Positions 34,963 through 43,644 of a stretch of DNA of 64,000 bases are shown here, one piece after another. Numbering within the stretch: the stretch's first letter is position 1; every line of letters begins with the position of its first letter. This DNA comes from Bradyrhizobium daqingense (GTDB lineage Bacteria; Pseudomonadota; Alphaproteobacteria; Rhizobiales; Xanthobacteraceae). Under the pieces are notes generated by a model, which did not search any database, was not told where the DNA came from, and saw only the letters and a list, made by a program, of their open reading frames with translations. Position numbers and translations under genes: made by a program. The stretch is taken from NCBI RefSeq assembly GCF_021044685.1, contig NZ_CP088014.1, positions 3,644,001 to 3,708,000 of the forward strand, given 5' to 3'.

Positions 34963-35855
34963 CCGCGCAGCATCCGGTCGCCGAGCGTCGCAAGGCCGAT
35001 GCCGGAGACGATCAACGCGGCCGCGATCGCAAGGCTGATGTCGATGGGCTCGCCCAGAAGGATCGCCGCGCTGGCGATGCCGACGAGCGGCGTTCCGGTG
35101 GTGCCGAGTGACGTGGTCAGGGCCGAGATGCTCTTGTTCACCATCGACATCGCCCAATAGGCCAGCACAGTTCCGATCAGTCCCGAATAGAGAAACAGCA
35201 ACACAAGCCGCCACGACCACGCCACACGCGGGAGGCCATCCAGAGCCATCGCGCCGACCGACAGCACGATCGTCGCCACCAGCACCTGCCAGAACAAGAG
35301 CTGGAGCGGCGACCCGATCCAGCGATGCGCGCGCATATAGATGATGTTCGCGGCCCAGCAGATTGCGGCCAGGATGACCATGCCGGCGCCGAGCAGCACG
35401 TTGGTGTTGCTCCAGTCGATCGAGGACGGATTCAGGATGACGGCAAGGCCGATCAGCCCGAGCAGCGCGCCGGCGAGCTTTGGCGCGGTCAGCGTGTCCT
35501 TTCCGAGCAGCGGCGCGGCAAGTGCGACCCAGAGCGGCGTGGTGTAGCCGAGCACGACGCCCTTGCCTGCAGGCAGGAAGCGAAGGCCCCCGGCAACCAG
35601 GATCGAGAACAGCGTCATGTGCAGCAGCGCCACGCTCAGGATCACGGGAATGTCGCGTCGCTCTGGGATCACCAGATTGTTGCTGAGGCCAAGGAGCACG
35701 AACAATCCAGCCAGCGCGATCCAGCTCCGGATCGCCGCACTCCACAGCGGCGGGACAAACTGCACGAGCTGCTTGGTCACCGACCAGTTCACGCCCCAGG
35801 CCAGCACCACGATGAGGAATAGGCCGATGGCGGTGCGGGGTGACAGGGTGTTCAT
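34941..35855 (-). CDS. EamA/DMT family transporter
   Basis: This 304-residue integral membrane protein has ten predicted segments in two EamA repeats, starting RTAIGLFLIVVLAWGVNWSV and ending with SLGTTGTPLVGIASAAILLGEPID. DMT carriers usually export amino acids or metabolites. The ATG at 35855 fits the first helix; the longer frame is rejected. It is divergent from a MocR-type regulator with only 50 bases between starts, so that regulator probably controls it. Confidence 0.9.
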   Translation of the reverse strand: MNTLSPRTAIGLFLIVVLAWGVNWSVTKQLVQFVPPLWSAAIRSWIALAGLFVLLGLSNNLVIPERRDIPVILSVALLHMTLFSILVAGGLRFLPAGKGVVLGYTTPLWVALAAPLLGKDTLTAPKLAGALLGLIGLAVILNPSSIDWSNTNVLLGAGMVILAAICWAANIIYMRAHRWIGSPLQLLFWQVLVATIVLSVGAMALDGLPRVAWSWRLVLLFLYSGLIGTVLAYWAMSMVNKSISALTTSLGTTGTPLVGIASAAILLGEPIDISLAIAAALIVSGIGLATLGDRMLRGQATASG

Positions 35856-35905
35856 GTCGCAGGTCCTTGAAGCAGTCCGGGACGCCGGATAACATCCCAA
35901 CTGGC

Positions 35906-37387
35906 ATGAAAAGAAGTGCCAGATTGGAGAAGAACGGGGTGCCAGTATTTGACCCGATGGTCTCGGGGCTGATCGAGCTGAAGCGGACCGGTGGCGAGGG
36001 GCTGGTGGCGCAGCTGACGAGCCAGCTCCGAAGCCTGATCGCGACCGGGCGTCTCGGCAAAGGCCGCGCGCTGCCGTCGAGCCGACAGCTTGCGAGCGAC
36101 CTCGGCGTCTCGCGCAACACAGTCACATACGCGTTCGAGCAACTCGCGGCCGAGGGATATCTCGCGGCGTCCCATGGCCGGCGTCCGGTGGTCATGATCG
36201 ACGGGCGCGAACGCATCAAACAAGCGGGTGCCGCCGCAGCGGGCGAGCGCGCCCGCAAGCCGCGGCTCTCGCCCTGGGCTGCGAAGCTCCAACGGGCCGA
36301 CTGGCCGATGTCCTATCGGGGGCAGCTCAAACCGCTACGTCCCGGGCTTGGCGATTTCAGGGAGTTTCCGAACGAAGTCTGGGCGCGGTGCCTGCGGCGC
36401 AGTGCCGTGCGTGCAGGAAGGCGCGAGCTCGGGCCGGTCAACCGGCTGCGCCTGCGTGAGACGCTGGCGCATTATCTGGCAACCAGCAGGGACGTTCGCG
36501 CCACGGCGGACCAGATCATGATCCTTCCGAGTGCGCAGGCCGCGCTGACCTTGATTGCTGCCACGCTCATTTCGCCGGGGGACAATGTATGGGTTGAGGA
36601 CCCCGGCTATCCCGGCGCGGCGGCCGCCTTCCGCGCGTCCGGCGCGCGCATCACCGGCATCAGGCTGGACGAACAGGGCATGCAGCTCATGCCGGGCCTC
36701 GCCGCTCCGAAGCTGATCTTCATGACGCCGTCGCATCAGCACCCGACCGGCCGGCTGATGTCGCTGGCCCGCCGCACCGAGTTTCTCGCTGCAAGCCGGC
36801 CCGGCAAGACCTGGATCGTCGAGGATGATTACGACGGCGAATTCCACTATGACAGCCGGCCGGTGCCGGCCTTGCAAGGGCTGGATGCCCATGGCCGCGT
36901 GTTCTATGTGGGCACCTTCTCGAAGGCGATGAGGTCGGACATCCGACTCGGCTATCTGGTTGCGCCGGCGGCGCTGGTCGGCACGTTGGAGATCGCGCAG
37001 CAGCACACGGGACTGATCGCCGCCAGCCACATCCAGGAGGCGCTGGCCGAATTCATTGCCGATGGGCACTTCCTTGCGCATCTGCGCCGGATGCGCCGGC
37101 TCTATCACGCGCGCCGCGATCACCTCGTCGAGGAGCTGCAGCGGCATCTGGGCGAGGTGCTCTCGGTTGAGGTGCCCCCCGGCGGCATCCAGCTGGTCGC
37201 TCGCCTCAAGCGCGGTCGGGCCGATCAGGCCGTGGTCAAGCGACTGGTCGCCGCGGGCGTCGAAACGCGAGCTCTGTCCAGCCTTGCGGTTGGCCGTCCC
37301 AGAGATCACGGGCTGCTGCTCGGCTTTGCGGCCTGGCGCGAGAGCGAGATCAGCGCGGCGGTGCGGACAATGGCATCGTGCTTCTAG
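35906..37387 (+). CDS. MocR/PdxR-type regulator with aminotransferase domain
   Basis: The 493-residue protein has an N-terminal GntR winged helix (LPSSRQLASDLGVSRNTVTYAFEQLAAEGYL) and a fold-type I aminotransferase domain from about residue 120. PLP contacts include VEDDYDGEFHYD and the Schiff-base lysine in GTFSKAM. Such proteins sense PLP-bound amino compounds and regulate an adjacent gene. The partner is likely the divergent DMT transporter. A start at 35957 is possible, but 35906 gives the usual N-terminal extension. Confidence 0.88.
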   Translation: MKRSARLEKNGVPVFDPMVSGLIELKRTGGEGLVAQLTSQLRSLIATGRLGKGRALPSSRQLASDLGVSRNTVTYAFEQLAAEGYLAASHGRRPVVMIDGRERIKQAGAAAAGERARKPRLSPWAAKLQRADWPMSYRGQLKPLRPGLGDFREFPNEVWARCLRRSAVRAGRRELGPVNRLRLRETLAHYLATSRDVRATADQIMILPSAQAALTLIAATLISPGDNVWVEDPGYPGAAAAFRASGARITGIRLDEQGMQLMPGLAAPKLIFMTPSHQHPTGRLMSLARRTEFLAASRPGKTWIVEDDYDGEFHYDSRPVPALQGLDAHGRVFYVGTFSKAMRSDIRLGYLVAPAALVGTLEIAQQHTGLIAASHIQEALAEFIADGHFLAHLRRMRRLYHARRDHLVEELQRHLGEVLSVEVPPGGIQLVARLKRGRADQAVVKRLVAAGVETRALSSLAVGRPRDHGLLLGFAAWRESEISAAVRTMASCF

Positions 37388-37436
37388 AGCATGATCCGGA
37401 AAAGTGTGAAGCGGTTTTCCGAAAAAGATCATGCTC
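37387..37436. repeat. Palindromic repeat, family E (GAGCATGATC..GATCATGCTC)
   Basis: AGCATGATC and GATCATGCT are separated by a 30-base segment that itself contains GGAAAA and TTTTCC, giving a two-part hairpin. It sits between the convergent MocR and hydrolase-OsmC genes and overlaps the MocR stop, so it may terminate both transcripts. The element resembles one widespread in Rhizobiales (from general knowledge). Confidence 0.85.
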
Positions 37437-37449
37437 AAACAATGACGCG

Positions 37450-38673
37450 CTACTCCACGGCCTTCGTCACGATCCGGATCTCCGAGCTCAGCGTCCGGTG
37501 CACCGGACACTTGTCGGCGATCTCCATCAGTTTCTTGCGCTGCTCGGCATCGAGAGCGCCGTCCATCGCGATGTCGCGCTCGATCTGGTCGAGCATGCCC
37601 TCGCGCGTCTCGCATTCCGCGCAGTCCTTGGCATGGATCTTGGAATGTTTCAGCGTGACGGTGACGCGGTCGAGCGGCAGCGATTTTCGGTCGGCATAGA
37701 GGCGCATGGTCATGGAGGTGCAGGCGCCGAGGCCTGCGAGCAGGAAATCATAGGGCCCGGGACCGGCATCCTCGCCGCCGGCAGCCACAGGCTCGTCCGC
37801 CACCAGATGGTGCGGTCCGACCGAGATGATCTGGTTGAATTTGCTCTTGCGGGTCTCCTGCACCACGACCTGGCGCGGCGCCTCGGGAAGATCCATCGCC
37901 TTGGCGGGCTTTGCTGTCTCGACGTAGCGGCTTGCCCAGGCCGCGATCACATCGGCTGCGTAGAGAGCATCGGCCGGTTTCGACAGCAGGTGGTCGGCGT
38001 GGTCGAGCGAGACGAAGCTCTTGGAGTGCTTCGCCGACACGAAGATCTTGGTCGCATTGTCGATGCCGACGGTATCGTCGACCGGCGAGTGCATCACCAG
38101 CAGCGCCTTGTGCAGGCCGGCGATGTCCTTCATCAGCTCCTGCTCGACGATGTCGTCGAGGAATTCACGCTTGATCCGGAACGGGCGTCCCGCGAGCGAG
38201 ACTTCGACCTCACCCCGAGTGCGGATGTGGTCGAGGTGCTCGCTGAAGAGACCAGTGACGTGGGCGGGATCGGAGGGCGCTGCAATGGTGACGACCGCTT
38301 TGGCTTCCGGAATCTGGCCTGCTGCAGCGAGGATCGCCGCGCCGCCGAGGCTGTGGCCGATCAGGATCGACGGTGCCTTTCGGACATTGCGCAGGTGATC
38401 GGCCGCGCGCACGAGGTCGGCAACGTTGGATGAGAACGTCGAATTGGCGAAATCGCCCTCGCTGGACCCGAGCCCGGTGAAGTCGAACCGCAGCACTGCG
38501 ATGCCCTTGGCGGCGAGCGCGACCGCGATGCGCTTGGCTGCCAGCGTGTCCTTGCCGCAGGTGAAGCAATGCGCGAACAGCGCGAAAGCCGCGGGCTCGC
38601 CGTCCGGCAGCTCCAGCGCGCCCGAGAGCTGATGGCCGCCTTCGCCCGTGAATTGAAAGCGTTCCGTCGGCAT
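37450..38673 (-). CDS. Alpha/beta hydrolase-OsmC fusion protein
   Basis: This 407-residue, two-domain protein has an alpha/beta hydrolase in residues 1-255, with IGHSLGG (Ser108), acid SPVDD and histidine DHADH. Residues 270-407 form an OsmC domain with the peroxidatic pair Cys318 (GACTSMTM) and Cys389 (DKCPVHRTL). OsmC reduces organic hydroperoxides using thiols. The fusion suggests coupled cleavage and peroxide reduction, for example on oxidised lipid esters (inference). The ATG at 38673 follows GGGGAAG. Confidence 0.92.
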   Translation of the reverse strand: MPTERFQFTGEGGHQLSGALELPDGEPAAFALFAHCFTCGKDTLAAKRIAVALAAKGIAVLRFDFTGLGSSEGDFANSTFSSNVADLVRAADHLRNVRKAPSILIGHSLGGAAILAAAGQIPEAKAVVTIAAPSDPAHVTGLFSEHLDHIRTRGEVEVSLAGRPFRIKREFLDDIVEQELMKDIAGLHKALLVMHSPVDDTVGIDNATKIFVSAKHSKSFVSLDHADHLLSKPADALYAADVIAAWASRYVETAKPAKAMDLPEAPRQVVVQETRKSKFNQIISVGPHHLVADEPVAAGGEDAGPGPYDFLLAGLGACTSMTMRLYADRKSLPLDRVTVTLKHSKIHAKDCAECETREGMLDQIERDIAMDGALDAEQRKKLMEIADKCPVHRTLSSEIRIVTKAVE

Positions 38674-38698
38674 GGGCTTCCCCCGTCCTTGCTTGAAC

Positions 38699-39358
38699 CT
38701 AATCGCCCGAATAGCGCTGCTCGGCCCAGGGATCGCCACGGTTGTGATAACCGCGAACTTCCCAGAAGCCCGGCGCGTCCTTGGTCCGGAATTCGATGGC
38801 CTGGAGCCATTTGGCGCTCTTCCAGAAATACAGATGCGGCACGACCAGCCGCACCGGGCCGCCGTGCTCCTCCGTCAGCGGCTGACCCGACCAGCTATGG
38901 GCGAGCAGCGCGTCCTCGGCGGCAAAGTCCTCCAGTGCGAGATTGGTGGTGTAGCCGTCATAGGAGTGCAGCACCACGAACTGCGCATCCTCGCGCGGCT
39001 GGCAGAGTGCGAGCAGCTCGCGGGTCGCGAGCCCTTCCCACTCATTGTCATAGCGCGACCAGGTCGTCACGCAGTGAATGTCGGATGTGAACCGGGTCTG
39101 CTTCTGACTCGCGAACTCGGCAAAGGTCCAGAACACGGGTGTCTCGACCGCGCCATAGACGTCGAGGTGCCAGCGTTCGCGCGACACCGGCGGCACGACC
39201 CCGAGATCCAGCACCGGCCAGTCCTTGGTGAGGTGCTGGCCGGGCGGCAGCCTTTGGTCCTCCGGCCGCGTGATCTTCCCGGTGAGGAAGCGCCCCTCGT
39301 GCGCCCATTTCTGCTTGGTGCGCGTCAGCTTGCTGTCCGATGGCGTCTCGTCGCTCAT
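38699..39358 (-). CDS. Sulfite oxidase-like molybdopterin-dependent oxidoreductase
   Basis: The 219-residue protein has only the Moco-binding sulfite oxidase fold. The cofactor cysteine is likely Cys96 in DIHCVTTWSR. GPVRLVVPHLYFWKSAKW and the ending GYHNRGDPWAEQRY are typical of the short YuiH-type group. It has no heme or dimerisation domain and no signal peptide, so it is probably cytoplasmic. The substrate is unknown. It begins 3 bases after the MFS transporter gene, suggesting cotranscription. Confidence 0.9.
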   Translation of the reverse strand: MSDETPSDSKLTRTKQKWAHEGRFLTGKITRPEDQRLPPGQHLTKDWPVLDLGVVPPVSRERWHLDVYGAVETPVFWTFAEFASQKQTRFTSDIHCVTTWSRYDNEWEGLATRELLALCQPREDAQFVVLHSYDGYTTNLALEDFAAEDALLAHSWSGQPLTEEHGGPVRLVVPHLYFWKSAKWLQAIEFRTKDAPGFWEVRGYHNRGDPWAEQRYSGD

Positions 39359-39361
39359 GGC

Positions 39362-40684
39362 CTACTCGTGCCGATGCATTGCGGAGGCATGCTTGGTGTC
39401 GCGCATCGTAGCATAGATGATCAGCGACAGGCAGATGATGCCGGCAAGGTAGAAATAAAACCATTCCTCGCGCCCGATGCTCTTGAAATAGAGCGCGATC
39501 GCAGGTGCCGTGCCGCCGAAGATCGAGACCGTGATGGCGTAGGGCAGGCCGACGCCGAGCGCGCGGACATTGGTCGGGAACAACTCGGCCTTCACCACCG
39601 CGTTGATCGAGGTGTAGCCGGCGACGAACAGCCAGGCGGCGCAGATCAGGATGAATGCGACGAAAGGCGACTTGGTCTCCTTCAGTGTCATCAGCAGCGG
39701 CACGGTGGCGAGCGTGCCGGCGACACCGAAGAAGATCAGCAGCGGCTTGCGTCCGATCCTGTCGGAGATCGCGCCATAGATCGGCTGCAGGATGGTCGCG
39801 AAGATCAGCGTGCCGAAGATCACGAACGTGGTCTGGTCCTCGGTCAGCCCGACCGAAAGCTTGACGAAGGTCTGCATGTAGGTGGTGAAGGTGTAGAACG
39901 CCGCGGTGCCACCGGCGGTGAGGCCGACGACCAGCAAGAGCTCGCGCGGATAACGCAGCAGGTTGGCGATCGAGCCGGTCGGCTTCACCACCTTCTTGGC
40001 TTCCTCGAACGCCTCCGTCTCGTGCAAGCCGCGCCGCATCACCGCGGCAAAGATCGCGAGCGCCGCGCCGATCGCGAAGGGGATGCGCCATCCCCAGTCC
40101 TTCAGCTGCTCTGGCGTGAGGAAGACCTTTTGCAGGAGCAGCAGCACGATGATCGCGGTGAGCTGGCCGCCGATCAGCGTCACGTATTGGAAGCTGGAAT
40201 AGAAGCCGCGGTGCTGGGGATCCGCGACCTCGCTGAGATAGGTGGCGCTGGCGCCATATTCGCCGCCGAGGCTCAGGCCCTCGATGATGCGGGCGAGCGC
40301 CAGGATCATCGGTGCGGCGAAACCGATCGTCGCGTAGGTCGGCGTCAGCGCGATGATCAGCGAGCCGAAGCACATGAAGACGACGGAGAGCGTGAGCGAG
40401 ATGCGGCGGCCGAAATGGTCGGCGAGATAGCCAAAGAACCAGCCGCCGAGAGGCCGCATCAGGAAGGTCGCCGCGAAGACGACGGCGACGTTCAATTGCT
40501 GGACGACGGGGTCGTGACCGGGGAAGAACGCGGGAGCGAAGTAGAGCGCAAACGCCGTATAGGCGTAGAAATCGTACCATTCGACGAGATTGCCGATGGA
40601 GCCGATGAAGATCGCCTTGATCCGCCGTTGTGCGTCGGCGACGTCGAAATGCTCAGAGGCCGGGTTGATTGCTTGCTCTGTCAC
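39362..40684 (-). CDS. MFS transporter, metabolite:H+ symporter (KgtP/ProP-like)
   Basis: The 440-residue inner-membrane protein has about twelve membrane helices. It starts IFIGSIGNLVEWYDFYAYTAFAL, the mark of the metabolite:H+ symporter branch. The loop 2-3 motif is GYLADHFGRR, and EGLSLGGEYGASATYLSE is also a branch motif. Substrates in this branch include dicarboxylates, alpha-ketoglutarate and betaines; the sequence alone does not decide. It lies between the P450 gene and the sulfite-oxidase-like gene on the same strand. Confidence 0.9.
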   Translation of the reverse strand: MTEQAINPASEHFDVADAQRRIKAIFIGSIGNLVEWYDFYAYTAFALYFAPAFFPGHDPVVQQLNVAVVFAATFLMRPLGGWFFGYLADHFGRRISLTLSVVFMCFGSLIIALTPTYATIGFAAPMILALARIIEGLSLGGEYGASATYLSEVADPQHRGFYSSFQYVTLIGGQLTAIIVLLLLQKVFLTPEQLKDWGWRIPFAIGAALAIFAAVMRRGLHETEAFEEAKKVVKPTGSIANLLRYPRELLLVVGLTAGGTAAFYTFTTYMQTFVKLSVGLTEDQTTFVIFGTLIFATILQPIYGAISDRIGRKPLLIFFGVAGTLATVPLLMTLKETKSPFVAFILICAAWLFVAGYTSINAVVKAELFPTNVRALGVGLPYAITVSIFGGTAPAIALYFKSIGREEWFYFYLAGIICLSLIIYATMRDTKHASAMHRHE

Positions 40685-40718
40685 GTCCCGGCCTCTCCGT
40701 ACTATCTGGGGGAAAGGC

Positions 40719-41939
40719 CTACATCGCCTTTCCCAGCAGAAATGGCAACTGGCGGGGACCTCTCACCGTGCCTTGCGACCAGGTCACGGTGCCTGCCAGG
40801 TCAAGTCTAAAGTCGGGAATCCGCTTCAGCCATTCCTCCAGCGCAACCTGCATTTCCATACGCGCAAGGTTGGAACCGATGCAGCGGTGAATGCCGAGGC
40901 CAAAGGCGGCGTGGCGGTTCTCGCGGCGGTCGATCACGACTTTGTCAGCGTCCGGAAACATCTTGGGATCGCGGTTCGCGGCCGGGAAAGACAAGAGCAC
41001 CATGTTGCCGGCCTTGACCGGGCAGCCCGAAATGGTGGTCTCCTTGACCACTTCGCGCGCCATGGTCACCGGCGAATAGGCCCGCAGCAGCTCCTCCACC
41101 GCGGTCGGGATCAGTTCGGGCTCGGCGATCAGCCGATCGCGGTCGGCAGGCGTCTTCGCAAGATGCCAGAGCGAGGAGCCGATCGCGCTCCAGGTGGTGT
41201 CGATGCCGGCGATCAGGAGCAGGCGCAGCGAGCCCAGCACATGGGAGTCCTCCAGCGGATTGCCCTGCTTGTCCCTCGCGTTCATCAGGTAGGAGATCAG
41301 GTCGTCGGTCGGCTTCGTCTTGCGCGCCTCGATTTGGGCGCTGAAATAGGCGCTCATCTCCTGGACGGCTTGGAGCAGCTTGGTCTCGTCCTTGATGCCG
41401 AGCTCCAGGATCATGTGGATCCAGCCCACGAAGAGATCGCTGTCGCCTTCGGGAATGCCGAGCATGTGCGCGATCGCCCGCACCGGAATGTGCTTCGTGT
41501 AGCGCGCGGCCGCGTCGACGCTCTTCTCGGCAATGAACTCGTCGATCAGCTCGTTGCAGATGGCGCGGACCCGCGGCTCGAGCTTTTTCATTGCGTCGGG
41601 CGTGAACGGCGGCAGCAGAAGCTGTTTGGCCGGCTTGTGTTCCGGCGGATCAGAGGTGATCGGTGGCGCCGCATTCCTGTTGATCTCGGGACGCACGTCG
41701 CGGACGATGATGCGGCGGGAGGAGAAATGTTCGGTGTCGTTGGCGATCTCGCGCACGGCCTCATAGGTCGTCGGCAGATAGCAGCCGAGGAAGCGATTCG
41801 TGTGCACGACCGGGCTTGTGGCGCGCAGCTCGTCCCAAATGGGGAAGGGGTCGTCGGTCCATTGCGGATCGGTGTGATCGAAATCGTGGACCCAGTCGGT
41901 CACGGGCGGATGAGCGGCGGGCTGGCTGACGTCGGACAT
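40719..41939 (-). CDS. Cytochrome P450 (class I, soluble)
   Basis: The 406-residue P450 has the I-helix LLIAGIDTTWSA (about 241-252), the ExxR motif EELLR, and the heme loop FGLGIHRCIGSNLAR with Cys353. There is no membrane anchor. The ATG at 41939 is preceded by GGAGC. The ferredoxin encoded just upstream is its probable electron donor, so this is a three-component system whose reductase is elsewhere. The substrate is unknown; the family fits small terpenoid or aromatic compounds. Confidence 0.93.
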   Translation of the reverse strand: MSDVSQPAAHPPVTDWVHDFDHTDPQWTDDPFPIWDELRATSPVVHTNRFLGCYLPTTYEAVREIANDTEHFSSRRIIVRDVRPEINRNAAPPITSDPPEHKPAKQLLLPPFTPDAMKKLEPRVRAICNELIDEFIAEKSVDAAARYTKHIPVRAIAHMLGIPEGDSDLFVGWIHMILELGIKDETKLLQAVQEMSAYFSAQIEARKTKPTDDLISYLMNARDKQGNPLEDSHVLGSLRLLLIAGIDTTWSAIGSSLWHLAKTPADRDRLIAEPELIPTAVEELLRAYSPVTMAREVVKETTISGCPVKAGNMVLLSFPAANRDPKMFPDADKVVIDRRENRHAAFGLGIHRCIGSNLARMEMQVALEEWLKRIPDFRLDLAGTVTWSQGTVRGPRQLPFLLGKAM

Positions 41940-41996
41940 CTCGAAAGCTCCAGGGCTCGTGTTCGCTGAAGGCACGCACAACGCGCGGAAACCACG

Positions 41997-42206
41997 CTAC
42001 TCCTCGATCACATCGATCGCGATTTCAGGACAATTGGACTTGGCGAGCCAGGCCTTGTCTTCCAGGCCCGGCGGAACGATACCGTCTCCGGCTTCATGGG
42101 CGTTGCCGTATTCGTCGAGCTCGAACAGCTCCGGCGCGAGCGCCTTGCAGCGGGCGTGGCCCTGGCATTTGTCGGGATCGACGTGAACCTTCAGTCGCTC
42201 TGTCAT
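41997..42206 (-). CDS. P450-associated [3Fe-4S] ferredoxin
   Basis: The 69-residue protein has cysteines in CQGHARC near residue 14 and a distal Cys in NCPEIAI. The second position of the 4Fe-4S motif is occupied by His (CxGH), as in single-cluster 3Fe-4S ferredoxins that serve bacterial P450s. It is encoded 57 bases upstream of the P450 gene on the same strand. Confidence 0.92.
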   Translation of the reverse strand: MTERLKVHVDPDKCQGHARCKALAPELFELDEYGNAHEAGDGIVPPGLEDKAWLAKSNCPEIAIDVIEE

Positions 42207-42258
42207 CGCGGCTTCCTCGGTCGTAGGCGCCGGGCCCGAAGGCGGCGCGTTTCCTCAT

Positions 42259-42273
42259 TTAGGTCTTGTCTAA
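42259..42273. promoter_or_regulatory. Possible TetR operator between ferredoxin and TetR genes
   Basis: The imperfect palindrome TTAGGTCTTGTCTAA lies in an AT-richer stretch of the 133-base divergent region between the ferredoxin/P450 genes and the TetR gene. It has short arms and is proposed only from position and symmetry. Confidence 0.35.
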
Positions 42274-42339
42274 GTTATATCCTATTACATTCGCGTTGGG
42301 CTTCCCCTGTCAAGCGCAATCTCATAGGCTTCGTTCAAC

Positions 42340-42987
42340 ATGCGCTCACAACTCGCTCGCAAGCCCGAGAAGACCTACCACCATGGCGATCTTCGCGATG
42401 CCTTGATCAAGGCCGCGCTGCGCGAAGCGGAACGGGGCGGCGCCGAGGCGATCAGCATCAAGGCGCTGGCCAGGCAGCTCGGCGTGTCGCAGCCGGCCCC
42501 ATATCGGCATTTTGCAGACCGCGAGGCTTTGCTCGCGGCGGTGACGGCGGAAGCCTTCCGGCAGCTCAGTGCAATTCTGCGCGAGGCGATGACAACGCCC
42601 TCGAAGCAATCGAAGCTGTCGCGGCTTGCGCTGGCCACGCTCGATTTCGGCCTGCGTCGCAACGGTATCTACCGGCTGATGTTCGCCTCGCGCACGGTCT
42701 CATGTGCGGCCAAGGGCAGCGAGCTGCACGAGGCGACGCGCGAAACCTTTGCGCTCGTGATCGAGGCCCTGGAGGCTCCGGCGGTCGGCTATTTGCGCGA
42801 GCGGCAGGCGCTCAAGATCTGGGCGGCGCTGCATGGCGTGGTGATGCTCGCCGAGCAGGGACTGTTCACCGGCGAAGCCGCGCATGCCACGCGCGAGGAG
42901 CTGGTCGAGGACTTTGTCAACGAGACGAAGGCGGCCCTGGCCGTTGCGATCAAGGATGCGCGGCGCCGCAAGAAGGCCGGTGCTTAA
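42340..42987 (+). CDS. TetR family transcriptional regulator
   Basis: The 215-residue regulator has the helix-turn-helix AISIKALARQLGVSQPAPYRHFADREALLAAV, followed by a ligand-binding TetR_C domain with the WAALHG segment. It is divergent from the ferredoxin/P450 genes and is likely their local regulator. Its stop overlaps the convergent racemase-like gene by four bases. Confidence 0.9.
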   Translation: MRSQLARKPEKTYHHGDLRDALIKAALREAERGGAEAISIKALARQLGVSQPAPYRHFADREALLAAVTAEAFRQLSAILREAMTTPSKQSKLSRLALATLDFGLRRNGIYRLMFASRTVSCAAKGSELHEATRETFALVIEALEAPAVGYLRERQALKIWAALHGVVMLAEQGLFTGEAAHATREELVEDFVNETKAALAVAIKDARRRKKAGA

Positions 42988-43634
42988 GTCTTCGCGTTCA
43001 GCAGCTTCATCAGCTTGTCGACGGCGCTATCAGGCGTGGCCACGACAGGACGGCCGGTGGCCTTGGCGACCAGCGGCGCGGTGGCGGCGATGCTGAACTG
43101 TGCGAGCGCGATGACGTCGCAATCGCGCAAATCGCGCGAAGCTTCGGCGATCAGCCGGTCGTGCGTGGCGCGGTCGCCGCGGTCGAGGGCCGCCAGCGCG
43201 CCTTCGGCGAGTCTCGGTATGACCTCGACGCTGGTGGGAAACTCCGGCGGCATCGAGACCAGAGTCGGCGGGAAGGTCGAGAGCAGGCCGATGCGCTTGC
43301 CCATGGTCACCGCACGTTCAATCATGGCCTCGTTCGGCTTGAGAACAGGCGTCGGTGCGTGCGCGCGCGCGACAGCATCGATGCAGGGACCGAAGGCCGA
43401 ACAGGTGAACAGGATCCCGTCGGCTCCCGTCGCTGCCGCATAATCGCCGAGCGCCAGGAAGCGCTCCGTCATGGCGTCGGTGAGCACCCCGTCGCGCGCG
43501 AGATCCGCCGATAGGCTGTCGTCGAGCAGGTTCATCAGTCGTGCCGCGGGCCACGCCTGCGCGAACGCGGCCTCGATCGGCGCGATCGAGTGCTTGAGGG
43601 CATGGATGAGGGCGATGCGAGGTGGTGTCGTCAT
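42984..43634 (-). CDS. Asp/Glu/hydantoin racemase superfamily protein
   Basis: The 216-residue protein has the first catalytic-type cysteine, Cys78, in ILFTCSAFGPC. The second site, expected near residue 178, reads IALAQFSIAA and has no cysteine. One-cysteine members such as arylmalonate decarboxylase keep the other cysteine, so the mechanism here is uncertain. It lies 10 bases after the amidase gene, suggesting shared transcription and a role with amide or amino-acid-like substrates. Confidence 0.82.
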   Translation of the reverse strand: MTTPPRIALIHALKHSIAPIEAAFAQAWPAARLMNLLDDSLSADLARDGVLTDAMTERFLALGDYAAATGADGILFTCSAFGPCIDAVARAHAPTPVLKPNEAMIERAVTMGKRIGLLSTFPPTLVSMPPEFPTSVEVIPRLAEGALAALDRGDRATHDRLIAEASRDLRDCDVIALAQFSIAATAPLVAKATGRPVVATPDSAVDKLMKLLNAKT

Positions 43635-43644
43635 CGGGAATAGG

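Noticed and set aside
38672..40810. A 712-codon plus-strand frame over the sulfite-oxidase-like and transporter genes
   Set aside because: It is low-complexity and charged, and it lies against two clear minus-strand genes.
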